From: Desulfobaccales bacterium
Lineage (GTDB): Bacteria > Desulfobacterota > Desulfobaccia > Desulfobaccales > 0-14-0-80-60-11
DNA length: 39,050 bases
Reading direction: 5' to 3'
Assembly: GCA_037481655.1 (NCBI GenBank)
Contig: JBBFLF010000023.1
Coordinates: 1-39,050, forward strand
Part shown: positions 9,107 through 16,337 of the stretch, piece after piece
Numbering within the stretch: the first letter of the stretch is position 1
Layout of the letters: the number at the start of each line of letters is the position of its first letter
Translations under genes and position numbers: made by a program
The notes under the pieces: model-generated
What the model was told of the DNA's origin: nothing
Databases searched by the model: none
The model's input: the letters and a program-made list of their open reading frames with translations, nothing else

Positions 9107-9280
9107 CTAAAAGCAGCCCAATTGGCAGTTGATGATTTTGATTTTCAGTTCATTGAGCAGGTGCCCCAACTCCGCCCGGGACACCCCCAGTTCGTCCGCC
9201 AGCTTGAAGGCCGCGGCACAGGTGATCTTGCCTTGCGGCGCCGCGGCCCGGATCTTGGCCGCCATCTCTTCCCGGGTCAT
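9107..9280 (-). CDS. Tiny helix-turn-helix-like protein with C-terminal Cys tail
   Basis: This 57-residue protein has a predicted winged-helix-like fold: GKITCAAAFKLADELGVSRAELGHLLNELKIKI. It ends in a conserved-looking tail, NCQLGCF, with two cysteines four residues apart. I recognise similar short proteins ending in 'CQLGCF' from sulfate reducers and relatives, but know of no function. I chose the ATG at 9280 because GGTGA precedes it by 5 nt; a GTG at 9301 would add seven residues but has no ribosome site. It is 2 bp upstream of the radical SAM gene and certainly co-transcribed. The cysteines could bind a metal or be the substrate of the partner enzyme; this is inference. Confidence 0.75.
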   Translation of the reverse strand: MTREEMAAKIRAAAPQGKITCAAAFKLADELGVSRAELGHLLNELKIKIINCQLGCF

Positions 9281-9427
9281 GTCTGTCACCAGAGTTCCCA
9301 CAGGTTAGCCATTCACCACCATAGCCCAGCAGCCCGGCAAAATCAAGGCACCTCTGGCTTTTGAAGCGTGCATAACAGAAAAAATACAGATTCGCTTGGC
9401 CCTGCCCCGCCACCGAGGGGCAAGGAT

Positions 9428-10000
9428 TTACGCCGGCACCCGCAGCACCCGGAAACAGGCCTGGGTGAGCTCGTCGGCCAGTTCCGAGAGATCCCGGCGG
9501 ACCCGGCCGTAAATCTTGAAGACCGCCACCTGCAGCACCACCCCCAGGACCATGGCCGCGGCCACCTCGGGGTCGCAGCGGGGTACCTCACCTTCCGCCA
9601 TGCCCCGGGCCACCAGCTCCCGCACCACCGTCACCGGGTTGGCCATGTCCTCCGTCACTTTGTGGAGCTGGGCATGCTGGGCCAGGAGCAAGTAACTGAA
9701 GAGCAACGGATCCCGGTCAAAAAACTCACAGAACCGCCGGACCATGGCCGCCAACCGGGCCTGGAAGCCGTCTTTCCCCCGGGCCAGCTCCTCCAGCTCC
9801 CGGGCGAAGGCCATGAAATTACCGGCAAAAAGCTCCCAAGCCAGATCCTCCTTGCTGACAAAATGGCGGTAGAGCGTCCCCTCCGCCACCCCCGCAGCCT
9901 GGGAGATGTCCCGCACCGTGGCCTCAGTAATGCCCTTTTCCACAAAGAGCCTGAGGGCACTGCGGGTGATCCGTTCCTTGGTGCGATGCCCGTCACGCAT
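9428..10000 (-). CDS. TetR/AcrR family transcriptional regulator
   Basis: The 190-residue product has the TetR DNA-binding domain at the N-terminus: a first helix (ERITRSALRLFVEKG) and the helix-turn-helix TVRDISQAAGVAEGTLYRHFVSKEDL at about residues 28-53. The variable C-terminal ligand domain (residues 60-190) gives no clue to the inducer. The gene has its own promoter, with an operator-like palindrome between the -10 box and the ATG, pointing to autorepression. The iron-sulfur flavoprotein gene is divergent and the obvious candidate target, although repeat R2 separates it from the operator. Confidence 0.93.
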   Translation of the reverse strand: MRDGHRTKERITRSALRLFVEKGITEATVRDISQAAGVAEGTLYRHFVSKEDLAWELFAGNFMAFARELEELARGKDGFQARLAAMVRRFCEFFDRDPLLFSYLLLAQHAQLHKVTEDMANPVTVVRELVARGMAEGEVPRCDPEVAAAMVLGVVLQVAVFKIYGRVRRDLSELADELTQACFRVLRVPA

Positions 10001-10007
10001 AATATTT

Positions 10008-10027
10008 AATGTGAACGCTCACTCATT
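10008..10027. promoter_or_regulatory. Candidate TetR operator
   Basis: The 20-bp stretch has outer arms AATG/CATT and an inner near-palindrome TGAACGCTCA (10012-10021; four of five pairs match). This resembles TGAnCGnnnTCA-type TetR sites. It begins at the inner edge of the -10 box and ends 8 bp before the regulator's start codon, where a bound repressor would block its own promoter. Confidence 0.45.
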
Positions 10028-10054
10028 ATAGAAACACCGCCCCTCTGAAGGCAA
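10025..10054 (-). promoter_or_regulatory. Sigma-70 promoter of the TetR gene
   Basis: On the minus strand, TTGCCT (10054-10049) and a perfect TATAAT (10030-10025) are 18 bp apart. Transcription would begin about 10-18 bp before the ATG at 10000, inside the operator-like palindrome. Confidence 0.55.
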
Positions 10055-10124
10055 GGAAAAATTTCCCCCGCCATTATTTTCCCAGCCCCCGGCCCTTGCT
10101 ATGATGAGGCCGTGGCACACGGCT

Positions 10125-10252
10125 CTGGGAGAGGGGGCCAGGGGTCGTGGACCCCTGCCCCCTCTCCCAGCCCCTCTCCCCCAACCCCTTACAGGGGGTT
10201 GGGAGGGGAGAGGGGAGGGCGGGGGAGCCACCGCTCCCCCGGCCCTCCCCTC
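10125..10252. repeat. Composite hairpin repeat, copy R2 (order B-mid-A)
   Basis: All three hairpins are present. B (10125-10170) has a 21-bp stem, CTGGGAGAGGGGG then CAGGGGTC, interrupted only by one bulged C. The central hairpin uses 10171-10188 and 10194-10215. A (10210-10252) has GGGGGAGC/GCTCCCCC around CACC. The copy lies in the leader of the iron-sulfur flavoprotein gene, ending 18 bp before its ribosome site. Confidence 0.85.
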
Positions 10253-10280
10253 ACAATAAAATTTATGCCAAGGAGGAGTG

Positions 10281-10847
10281 ATGAAAGTCCTGGCCATATC
10301 CGGTTCCCCCCGCCCTCGGGGCAACACCTATACCCTGCTCACCCATGCCCTGGACATTCTGGCCTCTGGGGGCTTGGAGACCCAGTATGTGTCCCTGCAC
10401 GACAAGGAGATCCGCCCCTGCCTGGCCTGTGAGAAATGCGCCACCGACAAGAACCGCTGCGCCCAGGAGGACGATTTCAATGAACTTTACCAGCTGATGG
10501 CCGCGGCCGATGCCCTGCTGGTGGGCTCCCCGGTGTATTTCGGTTCCGCCACCCCCAATCTCATGGCCCTGCTGGACCGGGCCGGCTACGTGGCCCGCAT
10601 GGGCGACAATCCCTTCCACCGCAAAGTGGGCTCCCCCATCGTGGTGGCCCGCCGGGCCGGCGTCAACTTCACCTACGCCCAACTGCTCTTTTTCTTCATC
10701 ATCAGCGGCATGATCGTCCCCGGCTCCACCTACTGGCCCATCGCCTACGGCCGCACCCCCGGTGAAGTCACCAAAGACGAGGAAGGCCTCAAAACCATCA
10801 CCGACCTGGCCCACAACCTCGCCTGGCTGCTGAAGAAGCTGGCCTGA
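10281..10847 (+). CDS. Iron-sulfur flavoprotein / NADPH-dependent FMN reductase family
   Basis: The 188-residue product starts with the FMN phosphate-binding loop of flavodoxin-like reductases (ISGSPRPRGNTYTL, residues 6-19). It carries a compact cysteine motif C47-x2-C50-x2-C53-x6-C60, typical of archaeal-type iron-sulfur flavoproteins (Isf), and the flavin-contact segment GSPVYFGSATPNLMALLDR. Such proteins pass electrons between ferredoxin and acceptors, or reduce oxygen species in anaerobes. AGGAGG at 10271-10276 and a 4-nt spacer support the ATG at 10281 over a GTG three bases earlier. It is divergent from the TetR gene. Its leader carries repeat R2, and R3 begins 3 bp after its stop. Confidence 0.92.
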   Translation: MKVLAISGSPRPRGNTYTLLTHALDILASGGLETQYVSLHDKEIRPCLACEKCATDKNRCAQEDDFNELYQLMAAADALLVGSPVYFGSATPNLMALLDRAGYVARMGDNPFHRKVGSPIVVARRAGVNFTYAQLLFFFIISGMIVPGSTYWPIAYGRTPGEVTKDEEGLKTITDLAHNLAWLLKKLA

Positions 10848-10850
10848 GGA

Positions 10851-10980
10851 GCGGGGGGAGGGCCAGGGAGCGGTGGCTCCCTGCCCTCCCCCCGCGCCCC
10901 CCACCCAACCCTTTATGGGTTTGGGGGTGGGGGCGTGGGGGAGGGCGTAAGGGCCTGCGGCCCTTAGCCCCCTCCCCCAC
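10851..10980. repeat. Composite hairpin repeat, copy R3 (order A-mid-B)
   Basis: Hairpin A (10851-10895) has a 13-bp outer stem, a bulged C, AGGGAGC/GCTCCCT and loop GGTG. The central hairpin (about 10896-10934) has ACCCAACCC facing GGGTTTGGGGGT. Hairpin B (10935-10980) runs from GTGGGGGAGGGC to GCCCCCTCCCCCAC. It fills the whole gap between two convergent genes, 3 bp from one stop and 2 bp from the other. Confidence 0.88.
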
Positions 10981-10982
10981 TC

Positions 10983-12923
10983 TCACCGGCCCGCCTTAAG
11001 GCGGGCGGTGATGGTGGGGAAGTAGTCGGCTTTGGTGTGGGGGAGGAAGAGGGCGGAGATGTATTGGTCCATGTAGCTGGGGACTTCGGAGAGTTCGAAG
11101 TTGGTCATCATGTCGGCGACGCGGCGTTCCTCTTCCAGGAGTTCTCGGGAGAAGGCCAGCAGGGTGGCGCCCATGAGCGAGGCGTTGCCCACGAATTGGA
11201 AGCAGTCCCGGGGCAGGTCGGGGAGGAGGCCGATGGTGATGGCGTTTTCCAGGTTGATGAAGCTGCCGAAGGCGCCGGCCAGGATGACCTGTTGGAGGTC
11301 GCTGAGTTTGAGGCCGACGCTGTCCAGCAGGGTGAGGTAGCCGGCGAACATGGCGGCCTTGGCTCGCATGAGGTTGTCGATGTCCAGTTCGCTCAAGGTG
11401 AGGTCTTCGCCGCTGTCGGTGTCGCTGCCCCAGGCGAGCACGTATTCCCGGCCGTTTTCCGAGTCCCGGAGGCGGGGGGTGTTGAGGTCGTCCCGGAATT
11501 TGCCGTTGGGGAGCACGATGCCCGCCTCCATGAGGGCGGCCAGGAGGTTGATGAGGCCGGAGCCGCAGATGCCCTTGGGTTTGGCCATATCGATGGTCAT
11601 GAACATGGGCTCGTAAGTTTCCGGGTTGATGGTGACTTCCTCCACCGCGCCTTTGGCGGCCCGCATGCCGGCCCGGATGCCGCCGCCTTCGAAGGCGGGG
11701 CCGGCGGAGCAGGCGGCGCAGGCCAGCCATTCCTGGTTGCCGATGACGATCTCGCCGTTGGTGCCAATGTCGATATAGAGGGTGAGCTTGGGTTCCTTAT
11801 AGATGCCGCTGGCCAAAACGCCGCTGACAATGTCGCCGCCCACGTAGCTGGAGACCGAGCTGACGCAGTAGATGAAGACGTGTTCCGGCAGCTCCAGGCC
11901 CAGGTGCCGGGCCCGGACCGGCGGGATGTGGCAGGCGGTGGGCGTGTAGGGGCTTAAGCGGATGTATTTGGGGTCAATGGCGTAAAAGAGGTGGGTCATG
12001 GTGGTGTTGGCCGCCAGGGTGAGGTGGGAGATGTCCTCGGCGGCCAGGCGGTGTTTCTTGAGCAACCCGGCGATGATGCGGTTTAGGGTGGTCACCACCG
12101 CCTTTTGCAGGGTGGCGAGACCCCCCTCTTTCTGGCTGTAGAGGATGCGGCTGATGACGTCGTCGCCGTAGGCCATCTGGCCGTTGTAGTCGGCGGCCTG
12201 GCCGATGATCTCGCCCTGGGCCAGATCCAGGAGCTGCACCCAGACGGTGGTGGTGCCGATGTCCACCGCCAGGGCGTAGTGCCGGGCGGTGGTGTCGCCG
12301 GCCTCCAGATTGACCAACCGGGGGTTGCGGGAGCGGCGCTGGGCAAAATCCAGGGTGGCGGTGACGGCAAAGTTTTCCTGGCGCATGACCCGGGCCAGCT
12401 TGCGCACCAGGAGGAAGTCCAGGGTGAGGTTGTTCAGGCCGTGCTGCCGGGCCAAGCCCCCTTCCAGCCGGGAGAGATCGCAGAGGTTGTCCGCCAGGCT
12501 GGGGGGCGGCAGCTGCAGGAATTTTTTCTGGAAGGCGGGGTCATAAAGGCCCTGGGCCTTAAGGGCGGGGATGTCGATGGGGGCGGGGCGCAGGGACAGC
12601 CCGGCCCGGCGGCGGGTGATGGTCCGCTTGTCCAGGAGGGATTCGGGGGGGATGCGCACCACCACGTCGGAGAGGACCCGGCATTGACAGGCCTGGCGGT
12701 AGCCCTGCTGCCATTCCTCCCGGGTGAGGAGGGTGGTTTCGGGGCAGTCCACCTTGCCGGCCTCCAGGATGACGCGGCATTTGCCGCAGACCCCGGCGCC
12801 GCCGCAGGAGGCGTTGATGTGGACGCCGGCCGCCAGGGCCGCCTTCAGGAGATTGGCGCCCTCCTCCACCTCCACGGTGAGGTCATAGGGCAGGAAGGTA
12901 ATCCGCTTAGTCATGGTGCACAC
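10983..12923 (-). CDS. Ferredoxin-ASKHA protein, RACo-like corrinoid reactivator (DUF4445 family)
   Basis: The 646-residue product joins an N-terminal plant-type [2Fe-2S] domain (residues 5-95; C40, C46, C49 and C79 in CGGAGVCGKC...ACQ) to an ASKHA ATPase domain. The latter starts near 215 with DIGTTT and has a second phosphate loop DIGTNGE. This is the architecture of RACo, which uses ATP to reduce inactive cob(II)amide back to cob(I)amide in corrinoid methyl-transfer proteins. The partner is not encoded here, so it could serve CoFeSP or a methyltransferase system. The GTG at 12923 is preceded by AGGGA at 5 nt; an ATG at 12914 is the alternative. Either start overlaps the end of the glycosyltransferase gene (17 or 8 nt), indicating coupling. 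Confidence 0.93.
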   Translation of the reverse strand: MCTMTKRITFLPYDLTVEVEEGANLLKAALAAGVHINASCGGAGVCGKCRVILEAGKVDCPETTLLTREEWQQGYRQACQCRVLSDVVVRIPPESLLDKRTITRRRAGLSLRPAPIDIPALKAQGLYDPAFQKKFLQLPPPSLADNLCDLSRLEGGLARQHGLNNLTLDFLLVRKLARVMRQENFAVTATLDFAQRRSRNPRLVNLEAGDTTARHYALAVDIGTTTVWVQLLDLAQGEIIGQAADYNGQMAYGDDVISRILYSQKEGGLATLQKAVVTTLNRIIAGLLKKHRLAAEDISHLTLAANTTMTHLFYAIDPKYIRLSPYTPTACHIPPVRARHLGLELPEHVFIYCVSSVSSYVGGDIVSGVLASGIYKEPKLTLYIDIGTNGEIVIGNQEWLACAACSAGPAFEGGGIRAGMRAAKGAVEEVTINPETYEPMFMTIDMAKPKGICGSGLINLLAALMEAGIVLPNGKFRDDLNTPRLRDSENGREYVLAWGSDTDSGEDLTLSELDIDNLMRAKAAMFAGYLTLLDSVGLKLSDLQQVILAGAFGSFINLENAITIGLLPDLPRDCFQFVGNASLMGATLLAFSRELLEEERRVADMMTNFELSEVPSYMDQYISALFLPHTKADYFPTITARLKAGR

Positions 12924-14097
12924 TGAATTCCCTAGGGGAGATTGGATGATTCTGCCGGTGGGGGAGCAATTCGGCCACTGCCCGGATCACCGAGCCAGGA
13001 GAGATGGATTCCATGCAGACCGACTTGTCATAAGGACAATGGTAATAAATTTTCTCATAAGTGTAACAGGGGTAACAATCTGTTGTGCCGTGGATAATTT
13101 TCACATTATGGTGTTTCGGTGCGTAAAGGTGGGCATCCGCCCGGCCAAAGAGCATGACGGTGGGTTTTCCCAGGGCGATGGCCATGTGGCTGGCGCCGGT
13201 GTCTCCGCCGATAAACACCTCGCACCCGGCAATCAAGGCCGCCAGCTCCCGGAGGGTCGTTTTTCCCAGCAAGGGAAAGACCCTAGGGTCGGAAAAGACC
13301 GGCGAGGACAGCATTTCTCCCAAACAGTCAGCGTCCTGGCGGGTGCCGGTGAGAAGCAGAGTAAACTGGGGATAGTCGTTTTGGAGCAACCGAATCAGTT
13401 CCGGCCAGCGATACCAGAGGTTTTCCCGGTTGCGGGCGCCGGGGTGCAAAATAATGTAACTTCTTTCCTTTAAATGGAAAGTGAGCAATGTCTGGTGGAT
13501 TTCAAGGGGAGGAAGGTGAATTTCCATCTGGCGGTGAGGAATAGTCACACTTAATTCTTCCATGATCTCAGCATAATAATCCACGATGTATTGGCCCTTA
13601 TAGGGAATTACCTGATCGTGCAGCCAGGAAAAGTCATGCAGCAGAAAATGCCCCACTTGATGCTGATTCTGACGGGCAACTCGCAGTTTTGCCCTTAAAA
13701 AGCGAAAGACAAAGCTCCACCAGAACAATGTGGAATAATCTATAAGGATATCATATTTGGCATTAAGATTTTTAATAACAAAAGATAAGGCCTGAGGGTA
13801 ATTATTAACTAAAATAAGATTATCAATATAAGGATTATTTTGAAGAAGTGAGAAGGCTGAAAAATCATTTATGATAACTGTTATATTAATTTTCGGAAAT
13901 CTTTGTTTCAATTCACGATAAATAGGTGTAAGAAAAAGACAGTCTCCTATATAAAAACATGAAATGAAAATAATGCTTTCATTTCCGCAAATCTTTTTGT
14001 GACCTTCTTTTCTCTTGACAAAAAATCCTAAAAATCTGTAAATCAGGTAGCCGATATCCTTAATGAAGGTCTTAAAATATTCATTGAAAGAAGGCAT
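12907..14097 (-). CDS. Glycosyltransferase family 9 (heptosyltransferase-like)
   Basis: GT9 enzymes add heptose or related sugars to lipopolysaccharide core on the inner face of the membrane. The N-terminal Rossmann half shows IIFISCFYIGDCLFLTPIY, where the GD is the usual GT9 signature. The C-terminal half has the donor-site motif GGDTGASHMAIALGKPTVMLFG. I chose the ATG at 14097 (MPSFNEYF; 396 residues) because family members start shortly before the first Rossmann strand; the frame stays open upstream to 14265, without a good ribosome site. Bases 13700-14100 are strikingly AT-rich next to the neighbours and to the gene's own 3' end, which suggests recent transfer or a mosaic gene. Several cysteines near the C-terminus (CYPC...CPYDKSVC) are unusual. 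Confidence 0.88.
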   Translation of the reverse strand: MPSFNEYFKTFIKDIGYLIYRFLGFFVKRKEGHKKICGNESIIFISCFYIGDCLFLTPIYRELKQRFPKINITVIINDFSAFSLLQNNPYIDNLILVNNYPQALSFVIKNLNAKYDILIDYSTLFWWSFVFRFLRAKLRVARQNQHQVGHFLLHDFSWLHDQVIPYKGQYIVDYYAEIMEELSVTIPHRQMEIHLPPLEIHQTLLTFHLKERSYIILHPGARNRENLWYRWPELIRLLQNDYPQFTLLLTGTRQDADCLGEMLSSPVFSDPRVFPLLGKTTLRELAALIAGCEVFIGGDTGASHMAIALGKPTVMLFGRADAHLYAPKHHNVKIIHGTTDCYPCYTYEKIYYHCPYDKSVCMESISPGSVIRAVAELLPHRQNHPISPREFSVHHD

Positions 14098-14287
14098 TAA
14101 ATTAATCAATCCCCGGTTTGCAAAGGGTTGGAGCAGTGAGGCCGCCGCCTTTCGCCGCTTCAAGTGGCCCCGGAAACGGCCAGGAAGATGGCTGTCAGGC
14201 CAAAGTTCCTGAGCAAGAGGAGGTTTTAAGTAATTCTTCCCCAACTCTTGCCAGATTACGCACAATATAGCAAAACCTGGGCGTGGT

Positions 14288-14995
14288 GTGGAAAAAAACG
14301 CAAGCTGCCGCAGGGGGACCGCAGCCCTTTTGAAGGCATTGTATGATCGCCTCCTTGATGCCTTTGGGCCTCAGGGCTGGTGGCCAGGGGAGACGCCCTT
14401 CGAGGTGGCCCTGGGGGCCATCCTCACCCAGAACACCAACTGGCAGAATGTTGCCCGGGTCCTGGAGAATCTCAAGGCCCGGGGACTTTTGGACCCCTTC
14501 CGTCTGTACGAGTTGCCCGCGGCGGAGCTGGCCGCTCTCCTGCGACCGGCGGGCTATTACAACGTCAAGGCCGAGCGGGTCCGTCACTTTCTGGCTTTTC
14601 TCCTGGAGCGGGCCGGGGGCTCCCTGGCCCGGCTGGCCGAGGAGCCGTTGGAGGCTCTCCGGCCCGCCCTTCTCACGGTCAAAGGCGTGGGCCCGGAGAC
14701 CGCGGACAGCATCCTCCTTTATGCCCTGAATAAACCCACGTTCGTGGTGGATGCCTATACTTTACGGGTGCTGTCCCGCCATGCTTTGGTGCCAGAGCGC
14801 CTCCCTTACGAGGACCTGCGCCGGCTGTTCATGGACCATCTGCCTCCCGAGGTCCCTCTCTACCAGGAATTTCATGCCCTGCTGGTCAGGCTGGGGAAGG
14901 AATTTTGCCGCCCCCGGCCCCGCTGTGCCGGCTGTCCGGCGGCGGGCTGGCCACAACTTCAGCTTCGCAATATCTCTGGCCCAGTTATTGCATAA
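14288..14995 (+). CDS. Endonuclease III-like DNA glycosylase (COG2231, MagIII-like)
   Basis: The 235-residue protein has the HhH-GPD fold of base-excision DNA glycosylases: ILTQNTNWQNV near residue 45, the helix-hairpin-helix VKGVGPETAD at 131-140, and the catalytic Asp, D155 in VVDAYTLRV. The position of the endonuclease III lyase lysine is glutamate (E137), as in the COG2231 group that includes the 3-methyladenine glycosylase MagIII, so it is probably monofunctional. Only three of the four cluster cysteines remain (C207, C213, C216); the fourth is absent, so an intact [4Fe-4S] cluster is doubtful. The start is a GTG at 14288, not well fixed. It is divergent from the glycosyltransferase gene. 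Confidence 0.9.
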   Translation: MEKNASCRRGTAALLKALYDRLLDAFGPQGWWPGETPFEVALGAILTQNTNWQNVARVLENLKARGLLDPFRLYELPAAELAALLRPAGYYNVKAERVRHFLAFLLERAGGSLARLAEEPLEALRPALLTVKGVGPETADSILLYALNKPTFVVDAYTLRVLSRHALVPERLPYEDLRRLFMDHLPPEVPLYQEFHALLVRLGKEFCRPRPRCAGCPAAGWPQLQLRNISGPVIA

Positions 14996-15017
14996 TCCCG
15001 ATGCAAAGGAAAGGCTT

Positions 15018-15230
15018 ATGGCATACCTGGGCAGCGAGCTGGAGCTGGTGGCATGGGCGTGGGGGGGGGAGGTGGGCGAGAGCCTGGATACCTGGCTGGT
15101 GAGCGGTCCGGAGGACGGCGATCTGGGCGAGCCTTCAATTGAGGACTCCCCCCGGGGCTTCATCATCCGCAACTGGTTCGGGCCGTTCCTGCTGGGGCCG
15201 GCCAGCCGTTATCTGCGGGGCCGGTGCTGA
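15018..15230 (+). CDS. Small hypothetical protein
   Basis: A 70-residue frame follows the DNA glycosylase by 22 bp, in a different reading frame, starting MAYLGSELELVAWAWG and ending FLLGPASRYLRGRC. AGGAAAGG lies about 5 nt before the ATG. The third codon positions are mostly G or C, as in neighbouring genes. I do not recognise it; the acidic middle (EDGDLGEPSIEDSPRG) and aromatic C-terminus give no clear fold. It may be a real short gene co-transcribed with the glycosylase or a chance open frame. Confidence 0.45.
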   Translation: MAYLGSELELVAWAWGGEVGESLDTWLVSGPEDGDLGEPSIEDSPRGFIIRNWFGPFLLGPASRYLRGRC

Positions 15231-15686
15231 GGCGGCGCCTGGGCCGGGGCCGCTTGCGGGGCAAGAAAGGGAGGAGAGGCGGGAGGCGGTGAGCTTAAGG
15301 TGAAACGGCAGGCATGGTATCCTGGGGGTCAAGGCGCCGCTGAGCCGGGAAGGGCAGCCTAAGAGGCCATCTTCGCAAGGGGGGCTCCGGGACACCGGGC
15401 ACGCCGGTGACTCCCTTGGAGGACCGAGAGGCTTGCTCTTTTGAACCGCCGCCGGACTGGGCAGATGCCCCGAAAGGGGGACCAGGAGGGGTTCCAGTAA
15501 GCGTATCCGCCGGAGGGGCTAGGGGGCTCCCCAGGCGAGGGGTGCGGGTGACCCGGGCGGCAGGGGGGCTTCTCCGACAAAGCGGAGGAGGCGCGCCCTT
15601 TTGCAGCCCCGGGGTAGGCAGTGGACCCCGGGCGTGCTACCATAGACAGCCGGAAAGGCGTAAACGACTCCAGTTTGTTCACTGCC
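15231..15686. other. 456-bp gap without a recognisable gene
   Basis: This GC-rich stretch has no convincing ORF, tRNA or riboswitch. It contains several short inverted repeats, such as CACCGGGCACGCCGGTG around 15392-15408 and a CTCCG...CGGAG pair around 15572-15588. Some phrases (GCCGCTG...GGGAAGGGC near 15340) recall pieces of a cobalamin riboswitch, but its defining boxes are missing. It could be the leader of the ParB-like gene or decayed sequence. Confidence 0.4.
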
Positions 15687-16337
15687 ATGAACATCATTGC
15701 CCTGACCCGCCACTCGCCTGTGGCCCTGGAGGAGGCCCTGAGACAGGTGCCTCTGCTTCACCAGCCGGAAATCCGGATCTATGAGCGGGCCCTCATCACG
15801 CTGGAGACCATCCACCCCGATTGCCTGAACCCGCCGCAGAACTATGTCTGGCTTAAGGAGCTCAAAAAAGTCCAGGAACTGCGCTGGAGCCTCAGGGAAT
15901 GGGGGGTGGACCTCTTCCGCCTGGACGGCTATGTCACCTTTACCGTCAGGCACCCTGACGGCAGCGAGGGGGTCTATGACGTCTATCCCCCCATTGTGGA
16001 GGAATCCTTTGAGGCCGACGGCCGGGTGGCCCTGATCATCAACGACGGCATGCACCGGGTCTATCTGGCCCGGCTGGAGTGGGTCATCCCCCAGGTGGTC
16101 TATATCCGGGGGGTGCCCAAGGAATATCCCTATTACGCTTTCCCTCGGCCCGAGGGCTGGCAGGGCATCGAGATCCTGGCGGACAATCCGGATCCGGCCC
16201 GCTATCTGAAAAAATGCCACCGGACCCGGGACAACAAACGCCTCTACCGGGACTTTCAGGCGGTGTTCAAGAATGTCGGCCGCTCCCGCAGCGCCCTGCT
16301 TGGCGGAGGATCACAGGGGGACCCGGCCAGGGGCTGA
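15687..16337 (+). CDS. Conserved hypothetical protein with a ParB/sulfiredoxin-like 'DGMHR' motif
   Basis: The start is best placed at the ATG at 15687 (MNIIALTRHSP; 216 residues); the frame is open further upstream but that part looks non-coding. I recall similar conserved proteins of unknown function with the phrases YDVYPPIVEES, IINDGMHRVYLARLEW and GVPKEYPYYAFP. The N119-D-G-M-H-R124 segment resembles the DGxHR motif of the ParB/sulfiredoxin nucleotide-binding fold. That suggests a nucleotide-dependent enzyme, but this is inference from one motif. No operon partner is evident, and gaps of 456 and 713 bp flank it. The last 20 residues are Gly/Ser-rich and probably disordered. Confidence 0.75.
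   Translation: MNIIALTRHSPVALEEALRQVPLLHQPEIRIYERALITLETIHPDCLNPPQNYVWLKELKKVQELRWSLREWGVDLFRLDGYVTFTVRHPDGSEGVYDVYPPIVEESFEADGRVALIINDGMHRVYLARLEWVIPQVVYIRGVPKEYPYYAFPRPEGWQGIEILADNPDPARYLKKCHRTRDNKRLYRDFQAVFKNVGRSRSALLGGGSQGDPARG

Noticed and set aside
10851-10980. CRISPR or phage-type repeat array
   Set aside because: Copies are dispersed hairpins without regular unique spacers, and no cas genes are present.
15320-15380. Fragments resembling a cobalamin riboswitch
   Set aside because: The B12-box and the GGTGAAAnTCC core are not present in order or spacing.
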